Part shown: positions 46,714 through 57,883 of the stretch, piece by piece
How positions within the stretch are numbered: the stretch's first letter is position 1
Layout: the number at the start of each line of letters is the position of its first letter
DNA from: Bacillota bacterium
Lineage (GTDB): Bacteria > Bacillota > Bacilli > Alicyclobacillales > SLC66
Length of the DNA: 62,788 nt
NCBI GenBank assembly: GCA_026627345.1
Contig: JAPNUP010000183.1
Coordinates: 1-62,788, forward strand
Direction: 5' to 3'
Program-made: the position numbers and the translations under genes
Notes under the pieces: model-generated
What the model was told of the DNA's origin: nothing
Database searches by the model: none
Seen by the model: only the letters and a program-made list of their open reading frames with translations

Positions 46714-47223
46714 GTGATCATATCGTGGACGCGAGCGCAGTCACAGGGTGGCTACGATCTCGCGCAGGAAGTCGTTATCGCCCACGGGCAACCCTCCCGA
46801 CCGACTGATCCGCTGATCGATCCCGTGCAAGTTCGCGTGCATGCGCAGGTCGAAGGTGAGCAGTGTATCGTGCAGGGGGAGCTGATAACACGGGTCACGC
46901 AACCTTGCATTCGCTGTTTGACAGATGTGTTTGAGACCTCCCATATTCCATTTAGGGAAGTCTTTTCTCGTACGTCATTGACGCGTGAACAAGAAGAGTC
47001 TGATGTGGTACAAGTGCAAGGCGAGGAGTTCTCGCTGACGCCTTTGGTCGAACAGGCAATCTATTTGTCTATCCATCCACAACCTCTCTGTGACGCCAAT
47101 TGTAAAGGCCTCTGTCCGCACTGTGGCGTCAATCGCAATGACACGATCTGCTCCTGCGACCAACAGGTGACAGATCCGCGCCTTGATGCATTGGCTGCTT
47201 TTTTTGAGGATCAAGACGATTAG
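46714..47223 (+). CDS. YceD family protein (DUF177), 23S rRNA accumulation protein
   Basis: YceD proteins are linked to 23S rRNA maturation or stability and are usually encoded next to rpmF, as here. The 169-residue protein has a metal-type CIRC motif near residue 68 and a Cys-rich C-terminus (CDANCKGLCPHCGVN, then CSC) suited to zinc. The GTG start at 46714 follows GGAGTGAAG. The strong promoter at 46656 drives it. Confidence 0.88.
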   Translation: MIISWTRAQSQGGYDLAQEVVIAHGQPSRPTDPLIDPVQVRVHAQVEGEQCIVQGELITRVTQPCIRCLTDVFETSHIPFREVFSRTSLTREQEESDVVQVQGEEFSLTPLVEQAIYLSIHPQPLCDANCKGLCPHCGVNRNDTICSCDQQVTDPRLDALAAFFEDQDD

Positions 47224-47256
47224 TGCATCGAGCAGTACATAAAGGAGGTGTTATAG

Positions 47257-47433
47257 ATGGCAGTACCACAGCATAGAGCGTCGAAGACGAGAAAACGGAT
47301 GCGTCGTACGCATTTTAAATTGACTATCCCTGGCATGGTGGAATGTCCGCAGTGTCACGAGATGAAATTGTCGCATCGCGTATGCCCGAATTGCGGAACG
47401 TACAAGAAGCGTCAGATCGTAGAGCAAGCCTGA
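47257..47433 (+). CDS. rpmF: 50S ribosomal protein L32
   Basis: A 58-residue ribosomal protein starting [17 protein letters not shown], with zinc pairs CPQC and CPNC in the second half (a C+ form). The ATG is preceded by AAAGGAGGTG. It follows yceD by 33 nt and precedes the fapR cluster, the widely conserved order. Shorter than common ORF cut-offs. Confidence 0.96.
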   Translation: MAVPQHRASKTRKRMRRTHFKLTIPGMVECPQCHEMKLSHRVCPNCGTYKKRQIVEQA

Positions 47434-47564
47434 TTCGGCAGTGAGTCCTACGGGCCTTCTGATGTCTGCGTATTGGGGTGATGAGAGAGGGTCTTGGTGC
47501 CGTTATTGGTTCCATGACTCTTTTTTCATGCACGAGGAGTCAGACCCCGCGGGAGGTGGCGAAG

Positions 47565-48137
47565 GTGGCCCAAGGAGCGCGGCAGTCCCGGCAGGAAGAA
47601 CTGCGTGAGCGGATAGAAGTAGAGCCTTTTTTAACGGACGAAGAGTTGGCTGAGCGATTTTCGGTCAGCGTTCAGACGATTCGACTGGATCGTCTGGCGC
47701 TTGGCATCCCTGAGTTGCGTGAACGCCTGCGCACTGTCGCGACAGAAAAGTTCAGCGGTGTACGAACCCTAGCTCCAGGCGAGGTGATTGGAGATATCGT
47801 GGACCTCGAATTAGGGAGTAGTGGGATATCTGTTTGGCGAGCAGACGCCGAGCATGGGTTAGCCCGTTCAGCGATTGTCCGCGGTCATCATCTATTTGCG
47901 CAAGCGAACTCACTGGCGATGGCAATCGTCGACGCGCAAGAAGCACTCACGGCCAAGGCGACTGTACGTTTCGTGCGCCCGGTATCCGTTGGTGTGAGTT
48001 TGGTGGCCAAGGCTGTTGTGCACGGCGAAAGGCACGGCTACATACGTGTGGATGTGCACACAAAAGCTGGTGGAGACGATGTCTTTGTCGGGGAATTTTT
48101 GATCTTGCGAGCAGGACATACACGACCTCGAGTCTAA
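47565..48137 (+). CDS. fapR: Fatty acid biosynthesis transcriptional regulator FapR
   Basis: A repressor of fatty acid and phospholipid genes, released by malonyl-CoA. The N-terminal helix-turn-helix is seen in FLTDEELAERFSVSVQTIRL near residue 24, then GIPELRER. A hot-dog malonyl-CoA-binding domain (SAIVRGHHLFAQANSLA) covers about residues 80-185. GTG 47565 with GGGAGGTGG gives 190 residues, close to B. subtilis FapR (188). Longer in-frame starts at 47478 are not supported. It heads the plsX-fabD-fabG-acpP run; no FapR operator could be recognised upstream. Confidence 0.93.
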   Translation: MAQGARQSRQEELRERIEVEPFLTDEELAERFSVSVQTIRLDRLALGIPELRERLRTVATEKFSGVRTLAPGEVIGDIVDLELGSSGISVWRADAEHGLARSAIVRGHHLFAQANSLAMAIVDAQEALTAKATVRFVRPVSVGVSLVAKAVVHGERHGYIRVDVHTKAGGDDVFVGEFLILRAGHTRPRV

Positions 48138-48164
48138 AAGTTTCGCTGGGAGAGGCGGGCTGTC

Positions 48165-49142
48165 ATGAAGATTGCAATCGATGCCATGGGGGGAGATCAT
48201 GCTCCTCATGCCACCGTCGCAGGAGTGCTGCTGGCGGCTAGGGAATTTCCTGACACTGAGTTTGTCTTGGTAGGTGATGAACAGCAGATCCGTGCACAAG
48301 CGAGCACACTGCCGGGCAATGTGTTGGTCGTGCACGCTAGTGAGGTGATTGCGCCTGGCGCAGAGCCGGTCAAATCTGTGCGGCGTCAAAAAGATTCCTC
48401 GCTCGTGGTCTGCACCAATTTGGTGCGTAGTGGTGAGGCGGATGCCATGGTCTCAGCAGGAAATACAGGTGCTTTTATGGTCGCAGGACTACTTGTGGTG
48501 GGGCGAATGGAAGGCATCGATCGCCCCGCCTTAGCTGCCATGTTGCCAACCTTTACTGGGAAAGGCTTGTTACTCATCGACGCTGGGGCCAACACGGATT
48601 GCACGCCGGACAACCTCTTGCAGTTTGCTAAAATGGGGCAAGCTTATTTGCGTTTGACGCTCGGCGTCGAGCCGGCACGCGTCGGGCTTCTGAATATCGG
48701 CACGGAAGAGTCAAAGGGCAATGAGTTGGTGAAGTCTGCCTTTCCGTTGCTTGAAGCCGGTGTTCCGCATTTTCAAGGGAACGTAGAGGCGCGCGAAGTA
48801 CTCACGGGCGTCTGTGATGTGCTCGTTTGCGATGGCTTCGTCGGTAACACTCTGCTCAAGTTTTACGAAGGCGCGGGTTCTGGGCTGATGGAATCATTAC
48901 GAAGTGTTTTTACAAGTTCGTGGCTAGGCAAGTTAGCGGCCTTGAGCGTTCGTCCAGGCCTGCGAACGTTCAAAAAACGGTTTGACTATGCAGAGCATGG
49001 AGGTAGCCCTTTTTTAGGGGTAAAGGGTATTTTAGTAAAGGCCCACGGTGCCTCTAACGCACATGCTTTTCATATGGCTCTGCGTCAGGCGCGCACCATG
49101 GGTGTCGCCGGATTGATCGCAGCGCTCGAAAGAGAACTGTAG
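48165..49142 (+). CDS. plsX: Phosphate acyltransferase PlsX
   Basis: Converts acyl-ACP to acyl phosphate, feeding phospholipid synthesis. The family start MKIAIDAMGGDHAPHA is present, with VSAGNTGAFMVAG near residue 92, DAGANTDCTPDNLLQFA near residue 140, and CDGFVGNTLLK near residue 223. The 325 residues are normal. ATG 48165 has a GGGAGAGGCGGG ribosome site. It is second in the fap-regulated run. Confidence 0.96.
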   Translation: MKIAIDAMGGDHAPHATVAGVLLAAREFPDTEFVLVGDEQQIRAQASTLPGNVLVVHASEVIAPGAEPVKSVRRQKDSSLVVCTNLVRSGEADAMVSAGNTGAFMVAGLLVVGRMEGIDRPALAAMLPTFTGKGLLLIDAGANTDCTPDNLLQFAKMGQAYLRLTLGVEPARVGLLNIGTEESKGNELVKSAFPLLEAGVPHFQGNVEAREVLTGVCDVLVCDGFVGNTLLKFYEGAGSGLMESLRSVFTSSWLGKLAALSVRPGLRTFKKRFDYAEHGGSPFLGVKGILVKAHGASNAHAFHMALRQARTMGVAGLIAALEREL

Positions 49143-49164
49143 ATGAACAGTGAAGGAGAGGTGA

Positions 49165-50130
49165 GTGGGCGTGACAGTAGCTTTTGTGTTTCCGGGGCAA
49201 GGGGCACAGTATGTCGGGATGGCGATGCGCATGTCGGAGCAGTTTGCCGAGGCGCGCGCTGTTTTGGATCAAGCAGATGAAGCCCTCGGCTTTTCACTCA
49301 CTGACATCATGGCGGCGGGGCCCGAAGACCGACTTCGCCTGACGTACTACACACAGCCGGCTATTTTGGCTGCCAGCATTGCGTGCTTGGCGGCATTAGA
49401 GACGCAAGTGGCCACGCGACCCGCTTACGTGGCGGGACACAGCCTCGGCGAGTATACCGCACTGGTCGCAGCAGGAGCGTTACCTCTTGCTGAAGCGGTT
49501 TCTCTGGTGCACTTGCGCGGGCAACTGATGGATGCTGCAGTACCTGCCGGAACAGGGGCAATGGCAGCGGTGCTCGGGGCTGACGCATCCGACTTGGCAC
49601 GGCTATGCCAGGTCATCACAGCAGAGCTCGGCGAGCCCGTAGAACTCGCAAATGTGAACTGTCCTGGTCAGATTGTCGTCTCCGGAACAGCAGCCGCTGT
49701 CGCACAACTCATCGCGCGCGTGGCCGAGGCCAAAGCGCGCCGCGCGATCGCTCTTGATGTCAGTGGGCCGTTTCACTGCTCGCTTATGCAGCCAGCACAG
49801 GCAAAACTTGCTGAACGCCTAGAGAGCACCGTCTTCGGGGCTTTACAGTGCCCAGTGATCGCCAATGTATCGGCTAAACCACTCACGAATCCCCAAGATG
49901 TCAAAGAGGCTCTTGCGCAGCAAGTCGCTTCTCCGGTACTATGGGAAGCGACGATCAATTTCTTGGTTGCTGCGGGTGTGGATACTTTTGTTGAGATCGG
50001 GCCCGGCACTGTACTGTCTGGTTTGATTAAGAAAACGGATCGCAGTGCGACTGTTTTGCATGTGGAGGATCCGGATAGTCTAATGCAGACCGTACAGGCG
50101 CTAGAAGCGAAAGGGGAGCTCGTGCATTGA
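49165..50130 (+). CDS. fabD: Malonyl-CoA:ACP transacylase
   Basis: Loads malonyl onto acyl carrier protein. FPGQGAQYVGM at the N-terminus, the catalytic serine in AGHSLGEYTALVAAG near residue 92, and the histidine in DVSGPFHCSLM near residue 201 are diagnostic. It has 321 residues. GTG 49165 lies 6 nt after AAGGAG. The stop overlaps the fabG TTG start. Confidence 0.96.
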   Translation: MGVTVAFVFPGQGAQYVGMAMRMSEQFAEARAVLDQADEALGFSLTDIMAAGPEDRLRLTYYTQPAILAASIACLAALETQVATRPAYVAGHSLGEYTALVAAGALPLAEAVSLVHLRGQLMDAAVPAGTGAMAAVLGADASDLARLCQVITAELGEPVELANVNCPGQIVVSGTAAAVAQLIARVAEAKARRAIALDVSGPFHCSLMQPAQAKLAERLESTVFGALQCPVIANVSAKPLTNPQDVKEALAQQVASPVLWEATINFLVAAGVDTFVEIGPGTVLSGLIKKTDRSATVLHVEDPDSLMQTVQALEAKGELVH

Positions 50131-50873
50131 CAGCACTCACGGGTCGAGTGTCCATTGTGACTGGCGCATCTGGCGGAATTGGACAAGCGATTGCCGAGTC
50201 CCTCGCCGATGCGGGCAGCTCAGTCGTGCTGGGGTACGGTCGCAGCACAGAAAAAGCAGAGGCTTTGCGTACGTCGATCACTGAGCGCGGAGGCCAGGCG
50301 GTCGCCGTTCAGGCGGACGTGAGCACGGCGGCCGGCGCGGCAGCCTTGGTGAAAGCCGCAGTCGATGCGTATGGCGGGCTCGATATCGTTATCAATAACG
50401 CGGGCATTACGCGTGATGGCCTGTTTATGCGGATGAAAGAAGCGGATTGGGATGCCGTCATGGACACCAATCTGAAGTCTGTCTATTACTTGGTACAGGC
50501 TGCATCCAGACAGTTACTTCGCTCGCGGTACGGTCGGGTGATCAACATTGCCTCCGTCGCTGGACTGATGGGCAATATTGGACAAGCCAACTACTCTGCG
50601 GCGAAAGCCGGGATGATGGGATTGACGAAGACGCTTGCCAGAGAGTTTGCCAGTCGCAAAGTGACGGTCAATGCCGTAGCGCCAGGGTTTATCGAAACGG
50701 AGATGACGGCTTCTCTAGGAGCTGAGATCAAGGCCCGACTACTCGAGCAGGTTCCTTTAGCACGCTTGGGGCAACCGCGCGACGTGGCAGATCTCTGCCT
50801 TTTTCTGGCTGGTGATGCAGCGTCCTACATAACTGGTCAAATCATTCAAGTCGACGGCGGGCTTGTCATGTAG
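50127..50873 (+). CDS. fabG: 3-oxoacyl-[ACP] reductase
   Basis: NADPH-dependent reduction of beta-ketoacyl-ACP. The Rossmann glycine motif [10 protein letters not shown] is near residue 14, [11 protein letters not shown] near residue 91, the catalytic serine in [11 protein letters not shown], and the Tyr-Lys in [10 protein letters not shown] near residue 155. The C-terminus QVDGGLVM is typical. It has 248 residues. The TTG start overlaps the fabD stop by 4 nt. Confidence 0.96.
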   Translation: MTALTGRVSIVTGASGGIGQAIAESLADAGSSVVLGYGRSTEKAEALRTSITERGGQAVAVQADVSTAAGAAALVKAAVDAYGGLDIVINNAGITRDGLFMRMKEADWDAVMDTNLKSVYYLVQAASRQLLRSRYGRVINIASVAGLMGNIGQANYSAAKAGMMGLTKTLAREFASRKVTVNAVAPGFIETEMTASLGAEIKARLLEQVPLARLGQPRDVADLCLFLAGDAASYITGQIIQVDGGLVM

Positions 50874-50898
50874 TATGATCTTGGAAGGAGGTGAGAGT

Positions 50899-51132
50899 AT
50901 GTCTGATGTTTATGAGCGCGTGAAGCGCATTGTCGTTGATCGCCTCGGTGTTGAGGAGTCACAGGTCACTTTGGAGGCTTCCTTTAAAGAGGATCTCGGT
51001 GCAGACTCCCTTGACGTGGTCGAACTTGTGATGGAACTGGAAGACGAGTTCGATTTGGAAATTTCCGACGAAGATGCTGAGAAGATCACAAGTGTTGGCG
51101 ATGTAGTGAAGTACATTGAATCGCACGAGTAA
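50899..51132 (+). CDS. acpP: Acyl carrier protein
   Basis: A 77-residue carrier holding growing acyl chains on 4'-phosphopantetheine. The attachment serine is in [18 protein letters not shown] near residue 38. The acidic composition is typical. ATG 50899 follows GGAAGGAGGTGAG; the frame reaches further upstream without support. A terminator lies just after it. Confidence 0.97.
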   Translation: MSDVYERVKRIVVDRLGVEESQVTLEASFKEDLGADSLDVVELVMELEDEFDLEISDEDAEKITSVGDVVKYIESHE

Positions 51133-51150
51133 GTGGGCATTTTACGTATG

Positions 51151-51173
51151 CCCCGCGCACTGCGCGGGGTTTT
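51151..51173 (+). terminator. Terminator after acpP
   Basis: CCCCGCGC and GCGCGGGG pair around a 3-nt loop and are followed by TTTT. It probably ends much of the fapR-acpP transcript; fabF follows after 51 nt. Confidence 0.82.
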
Positions 51174-51224
51174 CTCGTATGTAATGAACGGTCTGCGTGC
51201 GTGGAAAGACTGGGGGGTTGTAAC

Positions 51225-52454
51225 GTGAGGCGTGTAGTGGTGACAGGCATGGGCGCAGTATCTCCGATTGGCGTGGGGACACAAGCGTTTTGGGACGGAA
51301 TTGTCGAAGGACGCTCGGGTGTTCGTTTGTTGGATCGCTTTGACACCTCGGATTTTTCTACTAAGATCGCGGCAACAGTGGAGGATTTTAACGCCGAAGA
51401 CTACGTGGATCGTAAGGAAGCGCGCAAGATGGATCGATTCGCACAGTTTGCGGTGGCTGCATCGTCGATGGCCATGCAACAAAGTGGACTTCAGATCACC
51501 CCTGAGGTTGCGCCGCGCGTAGGCGTCTACATCGGATCCGGGATCGGCGGGCTCATGACACTTGAAGAGCAGCACAAAACACTGATGGAGCGCGGACCAA
51601 AACGGGTGAGCCCGTTTTTTATCCCGATGATGATCGGCAACATGGCATCGGGGCAGGTTTCTATTCTCTTTGGGGCGCAAGGACCGAACAGCGCGCCCGT
51701 TTCGGCCTGCGCTACGGGATCTAATGCCATCGGCGACGCCTTTTCTATCATTCAACGAGGCGATGCGGACGCAATGATTTGCGGCGGTGCGGAAGCGACG
51801 ATTACGCCGCTTGCACTCGCTGGCTTTTGTTCAGCCAAAGCGATGTCTGAGCGAAACGATGAGCCGTCGCGCGCTAGCCGACCGTTTGATGCCGGTCGTG
51901 ACGGCTTTATTATGGGTGAAGGCGCCGGGGTTTTGATCTTGGAGGAGCGCGAGTTTGCACTCAGTCGTGGTGCACACATTCTCGCTGAAGTCGTAGGTTA
52001 CGGGATGAGTGGCGATGCCTTCCACCTCGTTCAACCTAATTCACAAGGAGCCGTTCGCGCCATGACATCTGCCTTGCGGCGCGCAGAGCTCACGCCTGAT
52101 GCAATCGGGTACATCAATGCGCATGGTACGTCTACTCCGGTTGGCGACATCTCGGAGACGAAGGCGATTAAAGACGTGTTTGGCGAATATGCGATGAAGT
52201 TGCCGGTGAGCTCCACGAAGTCCATGACTGGTCATTTGCTGGGAGCTGCTGGAGGTATTGAAGCCGTAGCCTGTATCATGGCGCTGCGAGAAGGGATCTT
52301 ACCTCCGACGATCAACTATGAGACACCCGATCCTCAATGCGACTTAGACTATGTCCCAAACAAGGCGCGGCCGTGTGAGATCGAGTACGCGATGTCCAAC
52401 TCTTTTGGATTTGGCGGGCATAATGCAACGCTTATTTTTAAAAGGGCTGAGTAA
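51225..52454 (+). CDS. fabF: 3-oxoacyl-[ACP] synthase II
   Basis: A condensing enzyme that extends fatty acids. The catalytic Cys-His-His triad is seen in [14 protein letters not shown] near residue 163, [11 protein letters not shown] near residue 300, and [13 protein letters not shown] near residue 334. It starts [15 protein letters not shown] at GTG 51225, which follows GGGGGGTTG; an upstream in-frame GTG at 51201 would add eight residues. It has 409 residues. It is separated from acpP by a terminator, so it may have its own promoter. Confidence 0.95.
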   Translation: MRRVVVTGMGAVSPIGVGTQAFWDGIVEGRSGVRLLDRFDTSDFSTKIAATVEDFNAEDYVDRKEARKMDRFAQFAVAASSMAMQQSGLQITPEVAPRVGVYIGSGIGGLMTLEEQHKTLMERGPKRVSPFFIPMMIGNMASGQVSILFGAQGPNSAPVSACATGSNAIGDAFSIIQRGDADAMICGGAEATITPLALAGFCSAKAMSERNDEPSRASRPFDAGRDGFIMGEGAGVLILEEREFALSRGAHILAEVVGYGMSGDAFHLVQPNSQGAVRAMTSALRRAELTPDAIGYINAHGTSTPVGDISETKAIKDVFGEYAMKLPVSSTKSMTGHLLGAAGGIEAVACIMALREGILPPTINYETPDPQCDLDYVPNKARPCEIEYAMSNSFGFGGHNATLIFKRAE

Positions 52455-52494
52455 ATAGGCATAGACGTTTCTTGCTAAAGTGTGGTGAAGCACA

Positions 52495-53229
52495 GTGCTG
52501 GACAAATCAGGTATAGATGCTGCCTCGCAACTTTGTGCGGATCTGGGTCTGGTGTTTGCATCGAAGGATCTCTTGGTAGCTGCCTTGACGCACACCTCGT
52601 ACCGCAACGAACACAAGGCCCATGGTCCGGATAATGAGCGATTGGAGTTTCTCGGTGACGCAGTACTCGAGTTATGTGTAAGTCGCTATTTATATCTACG
52701 TTACCCAGATTCCCTTGAAGGAGAATTGACGCGGATGCGCGCGGCACTAGTTTGCGAGGGTTCGCTTGTCGATCTGGCGCAAAGCGTGGCGCTGGGGAAG
52801 TACCTCTTGCTAGGGCGCGGAGAAGAACAATCTGGTGGACGGGAACGATCGAGTGTGATGGCCGATGCCTGCGAAGCCCTTCTCGGCGCCTTGTATCTGG
52901 ATCAAGGTCTGGCCGCAGTTGAGGCATTCTTGCACCGGCATTTTTTTGCACGCCTTGAGACCAGCATGCTACTTGGCAGTGATGCGGCCCGTTTTCGCAA
53001 AGATTATAAGACGATGCTCCAAGAGCGCGTACAGCGTGAGAGTCTCTTGGAACTGCAATACGAGACGCTAGAAGAACGCGGGCCGGCACACGCGCGGGAG
53101 TTTGTGGTGCGCGTGTTGATCGGTACGAGGAGCGTCGGACTTGGTATCGGACGTTCGAAAAAAGAAGCGGAGCAAGAGGCCGCTCGTCAAGCACTGCAAG
53201 GCATGGCAGACGTGGATAGCGGCACCTGA
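52495..53229 (+). CDS. rnc: Ribonuclease III
   Basis: A dsRNA endonuclease processing rRNA precursors. The signature NERLEFLGDAVLEL is near residue 43, and the second acidic cluster ADACEALLGALYLD near residue 122, followed by a dsRNA-binding domain (residues 165-240). It has 244 residues. GTG 52495 has only a weak ribosome site (GGTGAAG), so the start is moderately sure. Its position before smc is conserved. Confidence 0.95.
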   Translation: MLDKSGIDAASQLCADLGLVFASKDLLVAALTHTSYRNEHKAHGPDNERLEFLGDAVLELCVSRYLYLRYPDSLEGELTRMRAALVCEGSLVDLAQSVALGKYLLLGRGEEQSGGRERSSVMADACEALLGALYLDQGLAAVEAFLHRHFFARLETSMLLGSDAARFRKDYKTMLQERVQRESLLELQYETLEERGPAHAREFVVRVLIGTRSVGLGIGRSKKEAEQEAARQALQGMADVDSGT

Positions 53230-53279
53230 TCGTTTCTGCGCCTGCCTTCGTTCTGGGGGCCAAAGGAGGTTATTGCGAT

Positions 53280-56200
53280 ATGCGCCTAAAACGCCTGGAA
53301 CTGACGGGGTTCAAGTCATTCGCCGATCGTACGGAACTGGATACCGTTCCGGGTGTGACTGCAGTAGTCGGACCAAACGGTAGCGGTAAAAGCAACATCG
53401 CCGATGCCATTCGTTGGGTTCTCGGAGAGCAAAGCGCTAAGTCGCTTCGTGGCGCCAAGATGGAGGATATCATCTTCGCGGGAAGTCAAGACCGCAAGGC
53501 AGTGAATTTCTGCGAAGTCGCTTTGACGCTCGATAACACGGATGGCACGTTGCCTTTGGAGTACGCTGAGGTAACCGTGGCCCGTCGGGTTTATCGTTCA
53601 GGAGATAGCGAATATCTGATCAATCGTCAGGCTTGTCGATTGCGCGATGTATCCGAGTTGTTCATGGACACAGGCGTAGGCCGCGAAGCTTACTCGATTA
53701 TCGGGCAAGGGCGCATCGAAGAGATTCTCTCGACCAAGTCTGAGGAACGCCGTGGCGTCTTTGAAGAGGCTGCAGGGATCGTCAAGTTTAAGTCACGGCG
53801 CAAGGAAGCAGAGAAAAAACTGGCCGAGGCTAGCCAAAACGCGTTACGCGTGCATGACATCCTGCATGAACTCGAAACGCAACTCGCTCCGCTCGAAGAA
53901 CGCTCCCGGGTGGCGCGGGCCTATCAGTCGGTGGCACAAGAGGCCGATCTGCTTCAGGTTGCCGTGTTAGTCGGTGAGATCGACGCCTTGTTGGAGCGGC
54001 GGATGCAGCTTCAGGCCGCGCATGAGCAGGCGAAGCAGTCAGCTCAGGTGAGCGCGGATAATGAGTCAGATGCACTCGCAACTCTTGCCACATTGCGTGG
54101 TCAAGCCGATGAACTAGATCGTGAATGGCAAGTGGCGCAAGGGCTGTTAGTGGAAGCGACCGCAAGGCTTGAGCAATGTGAAGCTGATCGGCGCGTGGCT
54201 TTCGAACGACAGGAACACGTGATCGCACTACTCGAGGATCTGCGCCTTTCCCGCGAACGATTGCAAACGGAGATCGAGGCGGTGTTGCGCGAACGTGCCG
54301 AACTCGCAATACGTCAAGAGCGGCTTGCAACACACGTGGATGATTTGCGAAGACAGCTCGAAGAGGAACTTGCCGCGCAAGACGGAGGCGCTTTACAGAC
54401 ACTCAGGGCGCATGTCGACGAGGCCCGGGCGGCGCTCATCGAGCGCTTGCGCGAACTGGCTACGGATCGCAATGAAATGAAAAATTTAGAGCAACAGCTC
54501 GAAGGTCACCAGCGGCGTTTACACAAAGCCAGTGAAGAAGCCGCAGTCGCGCAGGCCAATTGGCAGCGGGCCAAAGAGGAAGCGGACGCTTGCGAGGCCG
54601 CGTCTAGCGCCGCAGCCGCACGACTGCAAGACGGTGCGGCTAAGCTGCAAACAGCGCAGGCGGAGGTCCACAATAAGCGCCGTACGGTGGACGAACGGGC
54701 CGCCAAACGGCTGACTAGTGAGCGGGAACTGGTGCAAGTGCAGAGCCGGACGGCGACGCTGCGCGAACTCGACCGCGATATGGAGGGGTTTGCTAACGGT
54801 CCTAAAGCTGCCATCACTGCAGGTCGAGAGCAGCGTCTAAAGGGGATCCGCGGCGCTGTGGCAGAGCTCATGTCTGTAGACTTCACTTACACGACCGCTA
54901 TGGAGATCGCGCTAGGCGGGAGTCTGCAGCATGTGGTCGTGGAGACGGAGGCGGACGCGCGCGCTGCTATTGAGTACTTAAAGAAGCGGCAACTCGGTCG
55001 CGCCACTTTTTTGCCCTTGTCGACGATTCGTGGTCGGCGGGTTCCACTGCATGACCTGCAGATGGTGAAGAGCGCTGGAGGCTATCTCGGAGTGGCGGCC
55101 GACTTGGTTACGTACGACAAGCAATATGCCGCCATAATCGACTCGATGCTTGGTAATGTGCTGATTGCGCGCACGTTGTCTGATGCCAACGCGATCGCGC
55201 GCGTGCTGCAGCACCGCTTTCGCATAGTGACGCTCGACGGCGATGTCGTCAGCCAAGGTGGATCCATGACAGGCGGCAGCGTGCAACGGCGGGGCAGCGG
55301 TATTCTTGGGCGCGCGAAGGAACTCGAAGAACTCGAGCACAAGGCAACGACGATGGAGCGCGAGGTGGAGGCCAGGACGAAGGACCTGCAGGAGGCGGAA
55401 ACTGTGTTTTCGCAAGCCAGCGCAGCAGTCCAAGAGCTTACGCAACAGCAGGCGCGGGACACCGCACAGATGAAGCACGAAGAGGCACGCCTAGAACTGT
55501 TGCTTGCACAGATCGCAAGGGAAAACGAACGGGTAAACGCGCTATACGAGGAAGAAGCCCTCTATCGCCAGGAGGCACAAGAGGTCGAAGCAAGCATGGG
55601 TCGGCTGCGCGCTAAGGTCCAAGCGGCAGAAAATGATACCCAGCAAGCTGAAGTGGATATGAAGATGTGGGAAGAGCGCATCCGCGTCGAGGAAGAGGAG
55701 GCGGTTGGTCGCTCGGATCAACTCACGGAGTTGCGCATCGCACTGGCCAAGCAAGAAGAGGCGCTGCAAGGTGCCACCGAAGCGGTGGCGAGACTCGCTT
55801 CGCGCGAGATGAGCCTTAGGCAGGAAGACGAGCGTCTGCAGTCGGAACAGCATCAAGCGATTGCGCGGGTAGCGGAACTGCGTGCGGTGTTGTCACAATG
55901 CGAAATGAGTGGACAACAGGCGCTTGCGCAGCGCGATTCACAGCAAGAGCGCGCGGCTACATTACGGGAATTGCGCGGGCAACGCAGTCGCGCCTTGGAA
56001 GAAGCTGAACATGCAGCCACAGCGTTGCGTGCGGTGAGTCAAGCGGCGGAACATGAGTTGCACCAGCTCGAGTTATCGCGCAGCAAGACAGAAGGCGAAC
56101 TCGACACGAAAGTGCAAATTCTCGCAGATGAGCACCAACTCGGATTGGAGTTGGCGCGCGATCGGTATAAAATGGATCAGCCGCTACCAGCGGCGCGTGC

Positions 56201-56849
56201 GCATTTGGCCGATCTAAAACGCCAACTGGAGGCGTTCGGCGAGGTCAGCTTGGGTGCGATCGAGGAATTTGAGCGCGTCGGTGAGCGTTACCACTTTTTA
56301 CGTGGGCAAGCCGACGACCTGGCACAGGCGCAGAGCCAACTAGAAGGTCTCATCGCGGAGATTGACGAAGAGATGGCGAAGCGTTTTAAAGAGGCCTTTG
56401 GCGCCATTCGCTCGCAGTTTCAGGATGTGTTTCGTTCGCTGTTCGGAGGTGGAAATGCCGATGTCTATCTGCTTGACGAGGCCAGTCCACTGACGTGTGG
56501 CATTGAGATTGTCGCCGAGCCACCGGGCAAAAAGCTGCAGACGCTCTCGCTGTTGTCTGGTGGTGAGCGGGCATTGACGGCATTGTCACTACTGTTCGCC
56601 ATTCTTTGTGTAAAACCAGTCCCATTTTGCGTGCTAGACGAAGTCGAGGCCGCTCTAGACGAAGCCAATGTCAGTCGCTTTGCCGATTACTTGCGTGAAT
56701 TCTCGCACAGTACGCAATTCATTGTCATCACGCACAGACGTGGGACGATGGAAGCGGCCGACGTCTTATACGGGGTCACGATGCAAGAGTCTGGCGTATC
56801 CAAGCTCGTATCTGTTCGAGTGCTTCAAGAGGATGCTGAGTCTGCTTAA
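53280..56849 (+). CDS. smc: Chromosome segregation protein SMC
   Basis: The condensin ATPase that compacts and separates sister chromosomes. Walker A is in [15 protein letters not shown] near residue 32. Long coiled coils at about 170-500 and 680-1000 flank a hinge near residues 510-650. The C-terminal head has [16 protein letters not shown] and Walker [17 protein letters not shown]. At 1189 residues it is the usual size. ATG 53280 follows AAAGGAGGTT. It is followed by ftsY after 26 nt, the conserved smc-ftsY order. Confidence 0.97.
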   Translation: MRLKRLELTGFKSFADRTELDTVPGVTAVVGPNGSGKSNIADAIRWVLGEQSAKSLRGAKMEDIIFAGSQDRKAVNFCEVALTLDNTDGTLPLEYAEVTVARRVYRSGDSEYLINRQACRLRDVSELFMDTGVGREAYSIIGQGRIEEILSTKSEERRGVFEEAAGIVKFKSRRKEAEKKLAEASQNALRVHDILHELETQLAPLEERSRVARAYQSVAQEADLLQVAVLVGEIDALLERRMQLQAAHEQAKQSAQVSADNESDALATLATLRGQADELDREWQVAQGLLVEATARLEQCEADRRVAFERQEHVIALLEDLRLSRERLQTEIEAVLRERAELAIRQERLATHVDDLRRQLEEELAAQDGGALQTLRAHVDEARAALIERLRELATDRNEMKNLEQQLEGHQRRLHKASEEAAVAQANWQRAKEEADACEAASSAAAARLQDGAAKLQTAQAEVHNKRRTVDERAAKRLTSERELVQVQSRTATLRELDRDMEGFANGPKAAITAGREQRLKGIRGAVAELMSVDFTYTTAMEIALGGSLQHVVVETEADARAAIEYLKKRQLGRATFLPLSTIRGRRVPLHDLQMVKSAGGYLGVAADLVTYDKQYAAIIDSMLGNVLIARTLSDANAIARVLQHRFRIVTLDGDVVSQGGSMTGGSVQRRGSGILGRAKELEELEHKATTMEREVEARTKDLQEAETVFSQASAAVQELTQQQARDTAQMKHEEARLELLLAQIARENERVNALYEEEALYRQEAQEVEASMGRLRAKVQAAENDTQQAEVDMKMWEERIRVEEEEAVGRSDQLTELRIALAKQEEALQGATEAVARLASREMSLRQEDERLQSEQHQAIARVAELRAVLSQCEMSGQQALAQRDSQQERAATLRELRGQRSRALEEAEHAATALRAVSQAAEHELHQLELSRSKTEGELDTKVQILADEHQLGLELARDRYKMDQPLPAARAHLADLKRQLEAFGEVSLGAIEEFERVGERYHFLRGQADDLAQAQSQLEGLIAEIDEEMAKRFKEAFGAIRSQFQDVFRSLFGGGNADVYLLDEASPLTCGIEIVAEPPGKKLQTLSLLSGGERALTALSLLFAILCVKPVPFCVLDEVEAALDEANVSRFADYLREFSHSTQFIVITHRRGTMEAADVLYGVTMQESGVSKLVSVRVLQEDAESA

Positions 56850-56875
56850 GAAAGTCATTTGGCAAGGGGTGCCGT

Positions 56876-57787
56876 ATGGGGCTTTTCGACCGTTTCAAAG
56901 AGACGCTGAGCAAAACTAGACAGACGTTTACCTCACGTCTGGGGGCGGCCCTGCGCCGTCGCAAGATCGATGAAGATGTCTATGAAGAGCTCGAAGACGC
57001 GTTGTTAAGCGCCGATGTCGGACTCGAAACGACTACCCGGCTTCTCGAAGCTGTACAAAAGGAGGCGCGCCGCCAGCGACTCGAAACAGCTGATCAATTG
57101 ACCCCTCTGTTGCGTGAAGCGGTCGTGAGCGAGTTGGGGGAAGATGCCTGTGCGTTTGCCCTGGACGATGGATTGACTGTGATCCTGGTTGTAGGTGTCA
57201 ATGGCGCTGGCAAGACGACGACGATCGGCAAGTTGGCGCACCGCTTTCGCGGGCAGGGCAAGAAGGTGCTCGTCGCTGCAGGCGACACGTTTCGCGCGGC
57301 CGCCATTGAACAACTGCAAGTGTGGGCCGATCGCGCTGGCGTCGACGTCGTGCGGCAAAGCCAAGGCTCAGATCCCGCCGCCGTCATCTACGACGCACTG
57401 CAGGCGGCAAAGGCGCGGGGCGTACAGGTCCTGCTGTGTGACACCGCGGGGCGATTGCAAAACAAAGCGCATTTAATGGCTGAACTCGAGAAGCTCAAGC
57501 GAGTGATCGCGCGTGAGGTGCCTGGCGCTCCACACGAGGTGTTGTTGGTACTCGATGCCACGACAGGACAAAATGCTCTATCGCAGGCACAACTATTTCG
57601 GGACTCGGCAGAGGTCACAGGCATTGCGTTGACCAAACTCGACAGCACCGCCAAGGGTGGCTTTGTCATCGCGATTCGCCACGAACTGGGCATCCCGGTC
57701 AAATGGGTGGCCACGGGAGAAACGATCGAGGACCTACAACCGTTCTCGGCGCAAGAATACGCGCAAGCCCTTTTTGCCGATGTCTAG
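56876..57787 (+). CDS. ftsY: Signal recognition particle receptor FtsY
   Basis: A GTPase receptor that docks SRP-ribosome complexes at the membrane. The N domain (residues 1-95) with [19 protein letters not shown] is followed by the G domain: [15 protein letters not shown] near residue 107, [12 protein letters not shown] near residue 188, and [10 protein letters not shown] near residue 249. The acidic A domain of some species is absent, as in short Bacillota forms. It has 303 residues and the ATG follows GGGGTGCCGT. Confidence 0.95.
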   Translation: MGLFDRFKETLSKTRQTFTSRLGAALRRRKIDEDVYEELEDALLSADVGLETTTRLLEAVQKEARRQRLETADQLTPLLREAVVSELGEDACAFALDDGLTVILVVGVNGAGKTTTIGKLAHRFRGQGKKVLVAAGDTFRAAAIEQLQVWADRAGVDVVRQSQGSDPAAVIYDALQAAKARGVQVLLCDTAGRLQNKAHLMAELEKLKRVIAREVPGAPHEVLLVLDATTGQNALSQAQLFRDSAEVTGIALTKLDSTAKGGFVIAIRHELGIPVKWVATGETIEDLQPFSAQEYAQALFADV

Positions 57788-57825
57788 GTATGCGGTATGA
57801 CATCACTGGTGACAAGTACTTTTGC

Positions 57826-57854
57826 TTGACAGCTAAAGGCCTATTTGCTATAGT
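57826..57854 (+). promoter_or_regulatory. Strong sigma-A promoter for ylxM-ffh
   Basis: TTGACA and TATAGT are separated by exactly 17 nt, a near-perfect sigma-A promoter. Transcription would start near 57861. This leaves 5 nt before ATG 57866 or about 23 nt before ATG 57884. Confidence 0.85.
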
Positions 57855-57883
57855 ACAGACAATAGATGGATACAGGCGTGATC

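Noticed and set aside
47494-47513. Direct repeat TTGGTGCC / TTGGTTCC upstream of fapR as a FapR operator
   Set aside because: The known FapR site is an inverted repeat; these are direct repeats with a poor match, so I do not call an operator.
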